Shown here piece after piece: positions 25,091-33,850 of a stretch of DNA of 46,984 bases (positions are counted from its first letter, which is position 1; every line of letters starts with the position of its first letter). A program made the translations under genes and the position numbers. Origin of the DNA: Agrobacterium tumefaciens str. B6 (GTDB lineage: Bacteria; Pseudomonadota; Alphaproteobacteria; Rhizobiales; Rhizobiaceae); NCBI RefSeq assembly GCF_001541315.1, contig NZ_LMVK01000020.1:1-46984 (forward strand), written 5' to 3'. Under the pieces are notes generated by a model. That model made no database searches and was not told where the DNA came from. It saw only the letters and a program-made list of their open reading frames with translations.

Positions 25091-25160
25091 AAAATAACCG
25101 CGCCGTTCCGTCGCCAAGGAGCAGGAAGAGCCGGAAACAATAAGTGAGGGGATCACAACC

Positions 25161-26141
25161 ATGAAAAACGCAATTCTCGCTGGGCTGACTTTGACGATTG
25201 CCAGCTTTGCAACCTCCGCATCCGCCGAAACGGCCTGGGACATGTCGGTCGTTTGGCCAGAGGGTAATTTTCACACCAAGAACGCGATAAAATTCGCTGA
25301 AACCGTAAAGACCGTCACGAATGGCGAGGTCGCCATCACCGTGCATTCCGGCGGGTCACTTGGCATCAAGGGCCCGGAAGGCATGACCGCCGTGCGCGAC
25401 GGCATCGTTCCCGTCGCCGATATTCTGATGAGCCAGCAGGTGGGTGAAGCACCGGTACTGGGTGTCGAGACGCTGCCATATCTGGCCCCCACGATGCCTG
25501 ACCTTGCGCTGCTGCACAAATTTTTCCGCCCCAAGATCGAGGAAGTCGCAACCTCGATGAACCAGAAGCTGCTTTACATGGTGCCGTGGCCAGGACAGGC
25601 CATCTATGCGCCGAAACCGATCGAAAAAATTGAAGACGTCAACGGCCTCAAGATCCGCGTCGTCGATGCGAACGGCCATAATTTCTTCCACGCCCTTGGC
25701 GCTCTTCCCGTCCAGATGCCATGGGGCGAAGTCGTCCCATCGCTTGCCGCCGGCACCATCAACGGTGTCACTACCTCCTCGTCGTCCGGTGTCGATGGCG
25801 CTTTCTGGGAGTTCATGAAAAACATGAGCACCTTCAACTGGCAGGCATCTTCCAACATCGTCACCGTCAATCTCGATGCCTGGAAGGCCCTGTCGCCTGA
25901 AAATCAGGCGGCGATCGAACAGGCATCAAAGAAACTCGAAGGCGAATTCTGGCTGGTCAGCCGGGCCGAGGACGAAACCAAGCTCGCCACCCTGAAGGAA
26001 AAGGGCATTACCGTCACGTCACCTTCTCCCGAACTCAAGGCCGCCCTCATCGAGCGCGCCAAGCCGCTGTGGGACGATTTTCTCAAGCGCGTGCCCGATG
26101 CGGCGCCCTATGTCGAAGCCTATCTGAAGGCGCGTAACTGA
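25161..26141 (+). CDS. TRAP transporter substrate-binding protein (DctP family)
   Basis: 326 residues. Signal peptide MKNAILAGLTLTIASFATSA with cleavage near SAETAWD. The DctP fold is seen in WPEGNFHTKNAIKFAETV, GSLGIKGPEGMTAVRDGIV and GLKIRVVDANGHNFFHALGALPVQMPWGEVVPSLAAGTINGV, which includes the conserved Arg (KIRV) that binds the ligand carboxylate. So the ligand is an organic or amino acid. ATG 25161 is behind AGTGAGGGGATCACAACC. It delivers substrate to DctQM encoded next. Confidence 0.9.
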   Translation: MKNAILAGLTLTIASFATSASAETAWDMSVVWPEGNFHTKNAIKFAETVKTVTNGEVAITVHSGGSLGIKGPEGMTAVRDGIVPVADILMSQQVGEAPVLGVETLPYLAPTMPDLALLHKFFRPKIEEVATSMNQKLLYMVPWPGQAIYAPKPIEKIEDVNGLKIRVVDANGHNFFHALGALPVQMPWGEVVPSLAAGTINGVTTSSSSGVDGAFWEFMKNMSTFNWQASSNIVTVNLDAWKALSPENQAAIEQASKKLEGEFWLVSRAEDETKLATLKEKGITVTSPSPELKAALIERAKPLWDDFLKRVPDAAPYVEAYLKARN

Positions 26142-26166
26142 CTTTCTCCCGTAGGAAATGAAAGGG

Positions 26167-26189
26167 CAGCCGGCAATCCCGGCCGGCTG
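26167..26189 (+). repeat. Hairpin between dctP and dctQ-type genes
   Basis: CAGCCGGC (26167-26174) pairs with GCCGGCTG (26182-26189) around 7 nt. It lies between the binding-protein gene and the membrane genes, where such stems commonly protect the upstream message and raise binding-protein levels relative to the membrane parts. Confidence 0.5.
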
Positions 26190-26222
26190 TCCGCCTCCTT
26201 CTGCGCACTCCGGAGAAACATC

Positions 26223-26756
26223 ATGAGAAATCCAGCCAGTCCCGCATTCGCAGCCATCATAACGCCGATCGACCGGTTGACGGAGGCTGCAAACCTGCTT
26301 GCAGCCCTGTCTCTCCTCGGCATTTTCATTCTCATCGCCTGCGAAATCCTTCTCAGAAATCTTGCCGGCTACTCCCTGCCATTCGCCTGGGATGTCGCCG
26401 CCTACCTGATGGCCACGAGCTTCATGCTCGCCGGCGCCAGCGCGCTGAAATCCGGTTCACATGTCCGCGTCACCGCAATAGGCGAGGCGCTTTCTTCAAC
26501 CGGCGCGAGGCGGCTGGATATGGTGGCATGCCTTGTCGGTCTTGTTATCTGCATTGCGCTTTCGGTCGCATTGACGGACATGACCATCCTTTCCGCGCTG
26601 CGCGGTTCAACCTCCTCATCGGTCACCCGCATTCCGCTCGTCTATCCGCAGAGCGCACTCGCAATCGGCGCGATCATCCTGAATTTGCAGATGCTGGTGC
26701 AGTTCCTGCGGCTTCTTCGCGGCGAAACACTTTCAACCGGCCCGGGACTGGAATAA
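26223..26756 (+). CDS. TRAP transporter small permease (DctQ family)
   Basis: 177 residues with four predicted membrane spans: LLGIFILIACEILLRN, YLMATSFMLAGASALKSG, LDMVACLVGLVICIALSVAL and SALAIGAIILNLQMLVQF. The pattern CEILLRN followed by ...PFAWDVAAYLMATSFMLAGA is typical of the family. It bridges the binding protein and the large subunit. The DctM start follows 3 nt after its stop. Confidence 0.88.
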   Translation: MRNPASPAFAAIITPIDRLTEAANLLAALSLLGIFILIACEILLRNLAGYSLPFAWDVAAYLMATSFMLAGASALKSGSHVRVTAIGEALSSTGARRLDMVACLVGLVICIALSVALTDMTILSALRGSTSSSVTRIPLVYPQSALAIGAIILNLQMLVQFLRLLRGETLSTGPGLE

Positions 26757-26759
26757 ATC

Positions 26760-28061
26760 ATGGGAAAGATCACCTTCAGCCTGCTCGGCCTGATGACGCT
26801 CATTCTGGGCACTGGGGTCTGGATCGGCCTTGGCCTGGTCGGCACGGGAGCTGCGCTGGCAGCACTCTATCGCCCCGCTTTGCCGCTTTTCAAACTACTG
26901 GCCCAGCAAACCTGGAACACCCTGGTTTCGCCGGAAATGCTGGCCCTGCCGCTCTTTATCTTCATGGCGGAAATCCTGTTCCGAACGAAGATTTCAGAAG
27001 CGCTGTTCTCCGGCCTTGCCCCCTGGCTTCGGCATGTGCCCGGTCGGCTTGCCCATATCACCGTTCTCGGCTGCACGCTTTTCGCATCCGTCTGCGGCTC
27101 ATCCGCGGCCACCACGGCAACGGTCGGGCGCATCACCGCAAAAGAACTTATTTCGCGCGGTTATAACCGCGACCTCATCACTGGCAGCCTTGCAGGAGCG
27201 GGAACGCTGGGCTTTCTCATTCCGCCATCGACGATCATGATCATCTACGGGGTCATGGCGGAAGAATCGATCCTGAAGCTGTTCATGGCGGGCATCCTGC
27301 CGGGCCTGCTGATGGCCGCATCCTATATGGGCTATATCGGCGTCAGGGCGCTGATGAATCCTGCCCTCGTCGGGGAGGCCCTTGCGCCCACCACCTTCAT
27401 TGAAAAGCTGGTGGCGTTGAAGGATCTGGGACCGCTGCTGCTGCTCATCATCGGCGTGGTCGGCTCGATGTATGGTGGCATCGCCTCTCCGACGGAAGCG
27501 GCCGCGGTCGGCGTCGGCGGCGCAATCCTCATCGGCGCTTTCCAGAAGACGCTGAACCTTTCAAACCTCATGCAGGCCGCGAAACAGGCGGCCGATTCCT
27601 GTGCCATGATCGGCCTCATCATGGTCGGCGCGATGTTCCTGTCGACCGTCATCGGTTATCTCGGCATGCCGCGCTACATCGCCGGCATCATCGAGGGCTG
27701 GGGCCTTTCGCCATTCATGCTTATCATCGTGCTCCTGATCTTCTACATCATCCTCGGCACGGTGATGGAAGGGCTGGGCTGCATCGTCATGACGCTGCCG
27801 ATCACCCTGCCGCTGGTCATGGCGGCCGGTTACAGCAAGGTCTGGTTCGGCGTATTCATCGTCATCGTGGTGGAGATGGCGCAGGTCTCGCCGCCCGTCG
27901 GTTTCAACCTCACCGTCATCCAGCGCCTGACCGGCGACAGCATGGCCCGCATCACCCGGGCGACTATGCCGTTCTTCTTCATCATGTGCGCCTTTGTCCT
28001 GCTCATCGCCATCTTCCCGGAAATCGTTTCGATCGTTCCGGATATGCTGGCGAATAATTGA
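26760..28061 (+). CDS. TRAP transporter large permease (DctM family)
   Basis: 433 residues, about 12 membrane spans. Conserved sequences: PLFIFMAEILFRT, GCTLFASVCGSSAATTATVGRI (the helical hairpin that binds Na+), GAGTLGFLIPPSTIMIIYGVMAEESI, and the second hairpin ALGCIV/ VEMAQVSPPVGFNLTVIQ. It is the Na+-driven translocation subunit. Complete and of normal length. Confidence 0.92.
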   Translation: MGKITFSLLGLMTLILGTGVWIGLGLVGTGAALAALYRPALPLFKLLAQQTWNTLVSPEMLALPLFIFMAEILFRTKISEALFSGLAPWLRHVPGRLAHITVLGCTLFASVCGSSAATTATVGRITAKELISRGYNRDLITGSLAGAGTLGFLIPPSTIMIIYGVMAEESILKLFMAGILPGLLMAASYMGYIGVRALMNPALVGEALAPTTFIEKLVALKDLGPLLLLIIGVVGSMYGGIASPTEAAAVGVGGAILIGAFQKTLNLSNLMQAAKQAADSCAMIGLIMVGAMFLSTVIGYLGMPRYIAGIIEGWGLSPFMLIIVLLIFYIILGTVMEGLGCIVMTLPITLPLVMAAGYSKVWFGVFIVIVVEMAQVSPPVGFNLTVIQRLTGDSMARITRATMPFFFIMCAFVLLIAIFPEIVSIVPDMLANN

Positions 28062-28245
28062 CGCAAACGGTTTGCCGGCCAACACGCTCCCCTGCGCAAG
28101 GCCGACATCCACCCAGATCCGTCACGCTGCTGCGGTCCGTTCCGGATCGGCAGCGAAATCGCCAACCGACCCGGCGCCGCTGCGGTCAACCCCACGGGTT
28201 GGAACAGAACCCTTGCAACACAGGCGGCTCAAATAGGAACATGTC

Positions 28246-29181
28246 ATGTCACTCATAAACTCCAGTACCAAGGGTGTGTTCGTCATTGCCTGCACACCGT
28301 TTGCCGAAGACGGTGCGCTCGACGGCGAAAGCATCGGCCGCATGGTCGACTTCTATTATGAAAAAGGCGCAGACGGGCTGACTATCCTCGGCATGATGGG
28401 AGAAGCACCCAAGCTCACCCAGGCGGAATCGATCGAAGTCACGAAGCTGACGCTGAAGCGTTCCGAAGGAAAGCCGGTGGTGGTTGGCGTCTCCGCACTC
28501 GGCCTTGCCGCTATCGGCGAGCTGACAAAGGCAGCCATGGATCTGGGTGCCGCCGGTGTCATGGTCGCTCCACCATCCGCACTACGCACCGACGAGCAGA
28601 TCATCACCTATTACCGCAACGTGGTCGATACTGTCGGCGCCGACGTGCCTGTGGTGCTGCAGGACTTCCCGCTCTCCACCGGCGTTCAGATAAGCTCGAA
28701 AACGCTGGGCGTCATCTTCGAGGCCCATCCCAGCATCGTCATGCTCAAGCACGAGGATTGGCCGGGTTTACAGAAGATCACCGACCTGCGTGAAGCGGAG
28801 GCCAAAGGTCGTCGCCGCACCTCGATCCTGTGCGGCAATGCCGGTGTTTTTCTGACCGAGGAAATGCAACGTGGCGCCGATGGTGCCATGACCGGCTTCG
28901 CCTATCCGGAAATGATGGTGGATGTCGTCCGTCTCAGCAATGAGGGCAGATACGAGGCCGCACAGGACTTGTTCGACGCCTATCTGCCGCTGATGCGCTA
29001 CGAACAGCAGCCCGGTCTTGGCCTTGCAGTGCGAAAACATGTTCTGGCAAAACGCGGCGCTATCGCCAGCGCGACCCAGCGTCGTCCGGGTCCGGCGCTA
29101 AGTGTGCTTGCCGTAAAGGAAATCGAAAAGCTGATCGAACGTCAGGTGCATAAACTGGACTTGTTGCGTGGACGGACTTAA
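28246..29181 (+). CDS. DapA (DHDPS/NAL) family lyase with altered active site
   Basis: 311 residues, (beta/alpha)8 barrel of the dihydrodipicolinate synthase/N-acetylneuraminate lyase family. The Schiff-base Lys is Lys168 in IVMLKHEDWPG. The GTTGE loop is GMMGE (49-53) and the Y-N-x-P tyrosine motif is QDFP (139-142), so the Thr-Thr-Tyr proton relay of true DHDPS is missing. It is therefore not lysine-biosynthetic DapA but an aldolase/lyase or dehydratase for another oxoacid, probably a late step for the substrate taken up by the adjacent TRAP system. It starts 184 nt after dctM and is convergent with the RpiR gene. Confidence 0.85.
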   Translation: MSLINSSTKGVFVIACTPFAEDGALDGESIGRMVDFYYEKGADGLTILGMMGEAPKLTQAESIEVTKLTLKRSEGKPVVVGVSALGLAAIGELTKAAMDLGAAGVMVAPPSALRTDEQIITYYRNVVDTVGADVPVVLQDFPLSTGVQISSKTLGVIFEAHPSIVMLKHEDWPGLQKITDLREAEAKGRRRTSILCGNAGVFLTEEMQRGADGAMTGFAYPEMMVDVVRLSNEGRYEAAQDLFDAYLPLMRYEQQPGLGLAVRKHVLAKRGAIASATQRRPGPALSVLAVKEIEKLIERQVHKLDLLRGRT

Positions 29182-29240
29182 TCCACTGTCGTTGTGCGCG
29201 GCATCGGTTTTCTGATTTCCCTGGAGATACAAGTCGAGTG

Positions 29241-30080
29241 TCACAGTTCGTCCAGTGTTTCGTTGAGTGACTCGATACTGCGCAGGCGGATACGGCCATT
29301 CGTACCAGCCTTTTCAAGGCAACGGGTGATGAGAATATGGCAAAGGGCCATCACTGCCGTATGATTGAACAGCGGGCCTGGCGCCAGCGTCTGGCACTGA
29401 AAATGCCAAGCCGCATTCGTCTCAAAGGGGGCTCCCTCGTCGGTCACGTAAAGAAGCTGCGCCTTTGTGCGTCGGATATGATCAATGATTGCATTGGATT
29501 GGGTGGTTCTGCGACGCAGCCCGAAGAAAACCACGACATCATTTTCGCCGACGCTGACCAGATGTTCGCCCATGGTCTGTCCGGCACCCGGGATGACAGC
29601 GATGCTTTCGATGACCTGTGTAAGCTGCCATTGCAGATAGGCTGCAAAGGGGTGGCTGCTGCGGAAGCCTATTACCCAGACCTTGCGTGCATGAAGCAGC
29701 GCGGTGACGGCGCCGTCGAGTTGGCTTTCCGAAATTCCGAGAAATGTTGCTTCCAGATTGGCAACAGCCTGTGCGACATGTGCCTTGATCGATTGTTCCG
29801 CCCCGACATCGGTAGCGCTTGCCAGGAAGAGCCGGGAGCCCGTTTGCTTTTCCGCCCGGGCGTGGCGTCTGGCTTCTTCGTAATTCTCGTATCCAAGCCG
29901 CTTGATGAAACGTGTTACCGTTGCCTTGGAAACATGCGCGAGGGCTGCAAGCTCCTGAGCTGAGTAACTGGCGAGTTCGCCAGGGAAATCGCAGACAAAC
30001 TCTCCAATCCGCTTTTCGGCGGGATGAAGCTCCGGCAGGGCCTGCCTGACGCGAAACAGAAACGATCTTTCCTTTGGCAC
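29241..30080 (-). CDS. RpiR family transcriptional regulator (HTH + SIS domain)
   Basis: 279 residues from GTG 30080, which has GGAG six nt upstream; the open frame to 30413 runs into the next gene and is not family-like. N-terminal HTH_6 domain: ALPELHPAEKRIGEFV and HVSKATVTRFIKRLGYENYEEARR. C-terminal SIS fold: ARKVWVIGFRSSHPFAAYLQWQL and NDVVVFFGLRRRTTQSNAIIDHIRRT. SIS regulators usually sense phosphosugars or related metabolites. It is last in the leftward operon of the peptide-type transporter and likely controls it. Confidence 0.88.
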   Translation of the reverse strand: MPKERSFLFRVRQALPELHPAEKRIGEFVCDFPGELASYSAQELAALAHVSKATVTRFIKRLGYENYEEARRHARAEKQTGSRLFLASATDVGAEQSIKAHVAQAVANLEATFLGISESQLDGAVTALLHARKVWVIGFRSSHPFAAYLQWQLTQVIESIAVIPGAGQTMGEHLVSVGENDVVVFFGLRRRTTQSNAIIDHIRRTKAQLLYVTDEGAPFETNAAWHFQCQTLAPGPLFNHTAVMALCHILITRCLEKAGTNGRIRLRSIESLNETLDEL

Positions 30081-30183
30081 GGGATACTCCGGCAAACTCT
30101 CAACGCACCAAGCTTCAGCCGCCGTCACACGGCTTGCAACAGAAAAAGCAACGAGGTGCACGATCGACAACGTCGGATATCCA

Positions 30184-30861
30184 TCACCGCTGCAAGGTCG
30201 ATGCGTGGCTTTCCATTTCCAACACCTCAACAAGACGTTCCACCGCCGAACGGATCGGTGCGATAAGGGGCGCCGAGAGGACGCGTTGCAGATCATCGGC
30301 CGCCTGGCCGAGCGGCCCGCCGCCGATGATAACCACATCGGCACCGTCCTTTTCGATACATTCCCGAGCCGCGATTTCGAGCGCCGCGTGTAACGCCTCA
30401 GGATCTGAAGCAAGTCGTTGCGGATCTCCCTTCGTCAATCGGGTGCCGGTGAAGAACGATGCGACGCCGAATGTCTGCGCCTTGGCAGCAAAACTCTCGA
30501 CAAGGTCGGGCGTCACAGTGGCGATCCCGAAACGTCGCCCACCGGCTGAAGCCTCCATCATGCTGGCATGGCAAATCCCGACCGACGGCAGACCGGTTAC
30601 GGCCGCGAGACGCTCCAAACCCGGATCGCCGAACGCGCAGACGATCAAACCGTCGTTACGACCTGCCAGTTCGAGCCCCATTTCCACGACGCCATCGGCG
30701 GCGGCAGCCAATTGGGCATCATTGAGGATCATCGGCACGCCACGCCCTGCCGTCACCCCCTCAATTTCAAAGCTCCCCGGCAGGTAGCTGCGGGCGATGT
30801 TGGTCATCATCGCCGTGGTGGCGTGCGACGTATTCGGGTTGATAAGTCCTATGCGTTTCAT
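30184..30861 (-). CDS. Asp/Glu/hydantoin racemase family protein, second catalytic Cys missing
   Basis: 225 residues from ATG 30861 (ATG 30864 is adjacent; AGGA upstream). Family opening MKRIGLINPNTSHATTAMM is that of hydantoin racemase. The first catalytic cysteine is present (Cys75 in LIVCAFGDPGL), but the second, normally in V-L-G-C-A-G, is replaced by glycine in VIIGGGPLGQAA (about 180-182). A two-base racemization is therefore doubtful; an isomerase, decarboxylase or hydrolase-like role is possible. It follows dppD by 69 nt in the same direction. Confidence 0.8.
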   Translation of the reverse strand: MKRIGLINPNTSHATTAMMTNIARSYLPGSFEIEGVTAGRGVPMILNDAQLAAAADGVVEMGLELAGRNDGLIVCAFGDPGLERLAAVTGLPSVGICHASMMEASAGGRRFGIATVTPDLVESFAAKAQTFGVASFFTGTRLTKGDPQRLASDPEALHAALEIAARECIEKDGADVVIIGGGPLGQAADDLQRVLSAPLIAPIRSAVERLVEVLEMESHASTLQR

Positions 30862-30930
30862 CATTCCTGCGAGACCACGAGGGGTCACCCGCCCTATCTG
30901 GTTTCTATGGCGACCGGCGCTTACGCGCGT

Positions 30931-31896
30931 TCAATTCGGGAAAAGACATGCGACACCCGCCCGGCCGGAAAGTGGAGCGAGTGGCGGAACCTGCGTGCGG
31001 CAGAGATCCTTGACCTGTGTACAGCGTGGTGCAAAAGCACACCCCGGTGGCATGGCGGCCAGATCGGGTGGTGCCCCAGGAATGGTGATCAATCGGTCAC
31101 GTCCATCGGCGAGTTCGACGCGGGCGCCAAGCAGGCCCTTCGTATAGGGATGACGCGGATTGCGGATGATATCGCCGACCAGCCCCTCCTCCACAATACG
31201 ACCGGCATACATGACCGCGACACGGTCCGCTACCTCGGCCGCCACGCCGATGTCATGGGTGACGAAGATGACTGACAGGCCATATTCCCGTTGTAGCTCT
31301 CTAATGAGCAGCAAGATCTGGATTTGAACCGTCGCATCGAGTGCGGTCGTCGGCTCGTCGGCCAGCAAGACCTTGGGATTGCAGGCAAGCGCCATTGCGA
31401 TCATGGCACGCTGAAGCATACCACCCGACATTTCGTGAGGATAATTGGCAAGGCGCCGCTCTGGCGAGGGAATACGGACTTTCTGGAACAGCGCAAGCGC
31501 CCGCGCAGCGGCCACACTGCGAGACACTTTTTCATGCCGCATGATGGTTTCCTCGATCTGCCGACCAACTGTGTAGACGGGATCAAGTGCAAGACGAGGC
31601 TCCTGAAAAACCATGGAGACCACAGCCCCTCGCAAATCGGCAAGCGCACGGTTGGACAGCCCCAAGACATCACGCCCATCGATGGTCATGCCACCTTCGA
31701 TCAGCGTCCCCCTGGGGTGAAGCCGCAGCAACGAGCGCATCGTCACGCTCTTGCCCGAACCGGATTCACCAAGCAGTGCGACCACTTCTCCTGGTTTTAC
31801 GGACAGGCTAACACCGCTGACGGCCTTTACCGTCTTTCCGCCACGCCGAAATGTCACCGAAAGGCTGCTGATATCGATCATCGCATCATTCTGCAT
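30931..31896 (-). CDS. Dipeptide/oligopeptide ABC transporter ATP-binding protein (DppD type)
   Basis: 321 residues: Walker A GESGSGKS, signature MSGGMLQRAMIAMAL, Walker B VLLADEPTTALDATVQ, and the oligo_HPY C-terminal extension with RNPRHPYTKGLLGARVEL and the Cys pattern CAFAPRCTQVKDLC that often binds an Fe-S cluster or metal. ATG 31896 has GGAGG seven nt upstream, overlapping the dppF stop region. One of two ATPases of a Dpp/Opp-type importer. Confidence 0.9.
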   Translation of the reverse strand: MQNDAMIDISSLSVTFRRGGKTVKAVSGVSLSVKPGEVVALLGESGSGKSVTMRSLLRLHPRGTLIEGGMTIDGRDVLGLSNRALADLRGAVVSMVFQEPRLALDPVYTVGRQIEETIMRHEKVSRSVAAARALALFQKVRIPSPERRLANYPHEMSGGMLQRAMIAMALACNPKVLLADEPTTALDATVQIQILLLIRELQREYGLSVIFVTHDIGVAAEVADRVAVMYAGRIVEEGLVGDIIRNPRHPYTKGLLGARVELADGRDRLITIPGAPPDLAAMPPGCAFAPRCTQVKDLCRTQVPPLAPLSGRAGVACLFPN

Positions 31897-31899
31897 GGG

Positions 31900-32961
31900 T
31901 CATGCCTCCATCATTACAGGCGCGCGGCTATGACCGGAGCCAGGCACCGCCGTGAGACAGGCTGCCGCCTGATCAACGGAAATATCGGTCAATGGTGGCA
32001 ACGTCCGTTGACAGACATCCTCCGCAAGACTGCAGCGGGGGTGGAAACGGCAACCGGACGGTGGATCGATCGGGTTCGGCGGATCGCCCGTCAACGGCGG
32101 CGCTTCGGTTCGCTCGGCCGGGTCCATTTTCGGCATAGAGGCCAAAAGCGCCGCCGAATAGGGGTGAGTCGTATTGCCGTAAATCGCGTTGCGACTGCCG
32201 ACTTCCGCCACCTTGCCGAGATACATGACCATGACCCGATCGCACATGAAGCGGACGACGTTGAGGTCATGCGAGATGAACAGATAAGTCAGGCCGAAGT
32301 CGCGTTTGAGATCGAGAAGCAAGTTGAGCACCTGCGCCTCCACCGATTTGTCGAGGGCCGAGACCGCCTCATCCAGAATGACGAGGCGAGGCTTTATCGC
32401 CAGGGCGCGGGCGATATTGACGCGTTGGCGCTGACCGCCAGAAAGCTCATGTGGATAGCGGCCTGCGAACCGGGACGGCTCGAGGCCAACGCGGTGCAGC
32501 AGATCATGAGCCGCCGCAATTGCCTTTGCGGCCGGCGTTCCATGAACTTTTGGGGCAAAGGCAATGGATTCCTCGATTGTCAGCCTCGGATTGAGGGAGG
32601 CGTAACTATCCTGAAAAACCATCTGGACCTGACGGCGATAGGCCGAAAGCGGCAGGGCACCTCCAACCGTTTCACCGTCGAAGAGAATTTCGCCTGCGTC
32701 CGGTTCGATCAGTTGCATGAGAAGTCGCGCCGTCGTCGACTTGCCGCAGCCGCTTTCACCGACGACGCCCAGCGTCTCGCCCTTCAGGATATCGAAATCG
32801 ACCCCGTCTACCGCGCGTACCACTTTCTTTGGCTTGAGAAAGCCGCTGCCCTTGACCGGGAAGTGTTTGAGGAGCCCGCGAGCGGAGATCAACGGCTGGG
32901 CAGGGCCGCCCCGTTCACCAACTGGCAGTGCGAAAGCCGGTTTTCCTACGATGCTGATCAT
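31900..32961 (-). CDS. Dipeptide/oligopeptide ABC transporter ATP-binding protein (DppF type)
   Basis: 353 residues from ATG 32961, which overlaps the dppC stop by 4 nt; the frame further up to 33105 lies within dppC. Walker [25 protein letters not shown], Walker [13 protein letters not shown], and the C-terminal oligo_HPY segment [16 protein letters not shown] with [39 protein letters not shown] at the N-terminus is characteristic of DppF/OppF. Pairs with the DppD-type ATPase. Confidence 0.9.
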   Translation of the reverse strand: MISIVGKPAFALPVGERGGPAQPLISARGLLKHFPVKGSGFLKPKKVVRAVDGVDFDILKGETLGVVGESGCGKSTTARLLMQLIEPDAGEILFDGETVGGALPLSAYRRQVQMVFQDSYASLNPRLTIEESIAFAPKVHGTPAAKAIAAAHDLLHRVGLEPSRFAGRYPHELSGGQRQRVNIARALAIKPRLVILDEAVSALDKSVEAQVLNLLLDLKRDFGLTYLFISHDLNVVRFMCDRVMVMYLGKVAEVGSRNAIYGNTTHPYSAALLASMPKMDPAERTEAPPLTGDPPNPIDPPSGCRFHPRCSLAEDVCQRTLPPLTDISVDQAAACLTAVPGSGHSRAPVMMEA

Positions 32962-33848
32962 GACTTCACGTCCATGGCTGTGCGCAGCCCGTCTGAGAAA
33001 AGGTTGAAGCAGATCGAAGTGATGAAGATCATCACGCCGGGAAGAGCCGCGACGAAGGGATTGGTATAAATCGCCGTGCGCAGCGTGTTGAGCATCAGGC
33101 CCCATTCTGCATCAGGCGGGCGCACTCCAAGCCCAAGGAACGACAGGCCGGAGGCAAGGATCATCGACACCGAAATCAGGCTCGTGGCGAAGACGAAGAT
33201 CGGACTGAGGACGTTTCCAAGGATATGGACACGAATGATGGTGAAGGCCGCAGCACCCGATGCGCGTGCCGCATCGACATAATCCAGCTTGCGCACCTGT
33301 GTTGTCACGCTTTCGGCGACGCGGGCGATCTGCGGAATAAATACAACCGTCAAAGACACCAGCGCGTTGGTGAGACCGGACCCGAGTGCTCCCGAAAGCG
33401 CGACGGCAAGCAGCACGGATGGAAAGGCATAAAACACATCAACCGTGCGCATGATCAGGGTGTTTGTCAAACCACCAGCGTAACCGGCGGTGATACCGAT
33501 TGCCGAACCGATTACAAACGCGATCGGCACCGGCACGACGCCCATGATCAGCGACAGCCGCGCGCCATAGATCAAACGCGACAGCATATCGCGGCCGAGT
33601 TCATCGGTACCGAGAATATATCCCTCCGTTCCAATCGGTTTCAGGCGGCGGATCACACTACCCTTCGCTGGGTCGTAAGGCGCGAGATAGGGAGCGAAAA
33701 GGGCGATCAGGACGAGAACAACGAGAAGTGCCAGCGCCGCCATCGCGACCGGATCGCGACTGAGGCGCCTCAAAACGCCGCTCCAAAAACCGGGGGACTT
33801 GGCAATTCTCTCGACGGGAATTTCGGATGCTGTGGTGATGGCAACCAT
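32958..33848 (-). CDS. Dipeptide-type ABC transporter permease (DppC type)
   Basis: 296 residues. OppC_N-like first membrane span ([22 protein letters not shown]) and the DppC core [21 protein letters not shown], with EAA-type loop [25 protein letters not shown] and C-terminal [18 protein letters not shown] 33848 has GAGGAG upstream and follows the dppB stop by 2 nt. Forms the heterodimeric channel with DppB. Confidence 0.92.
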   Translation of the reverse strand: MVAITTASEIPVERIAKSPGFWSGVLRRLSRDPVAMAALALLVVLVLIALFAPYLAPYDPAKGSVIRRLKPIGTEGYILGTDELGRDMLSRLIYGARLSLIMGVVPVPIAFVIGSAIGITAGYAGGLTNTLIMRTVDVFYAFPSVLLAVALSGALGSGLTNALVSLTVVFIPQIARVAESVTTQVRKLDYVDAARASGAAAFTIIRVHILGNVLSPIFVFATSLISVSMILASGLSFLGLGVRPPDAEWGLMLNTLRTAIYTNPFVAALPGVMIFITSICFNLFSDGLRTAMDVKS

Positions 33849-33850
33849 GG

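Noticed and set aside
30081..30413. 111-codon N-terminal extension of the RpiR regulator
   Set aside because: No family similarity, overlaps the racemase-like gene, and GTG 30080 has a well-placed GGAG.
31324..33069. 581-codon plus-strand frame opposite dppF and dppD
   Set aside because: Antisense shadow; both ABC ATPase genes on the minus strand carry full Walker and signature motifs.
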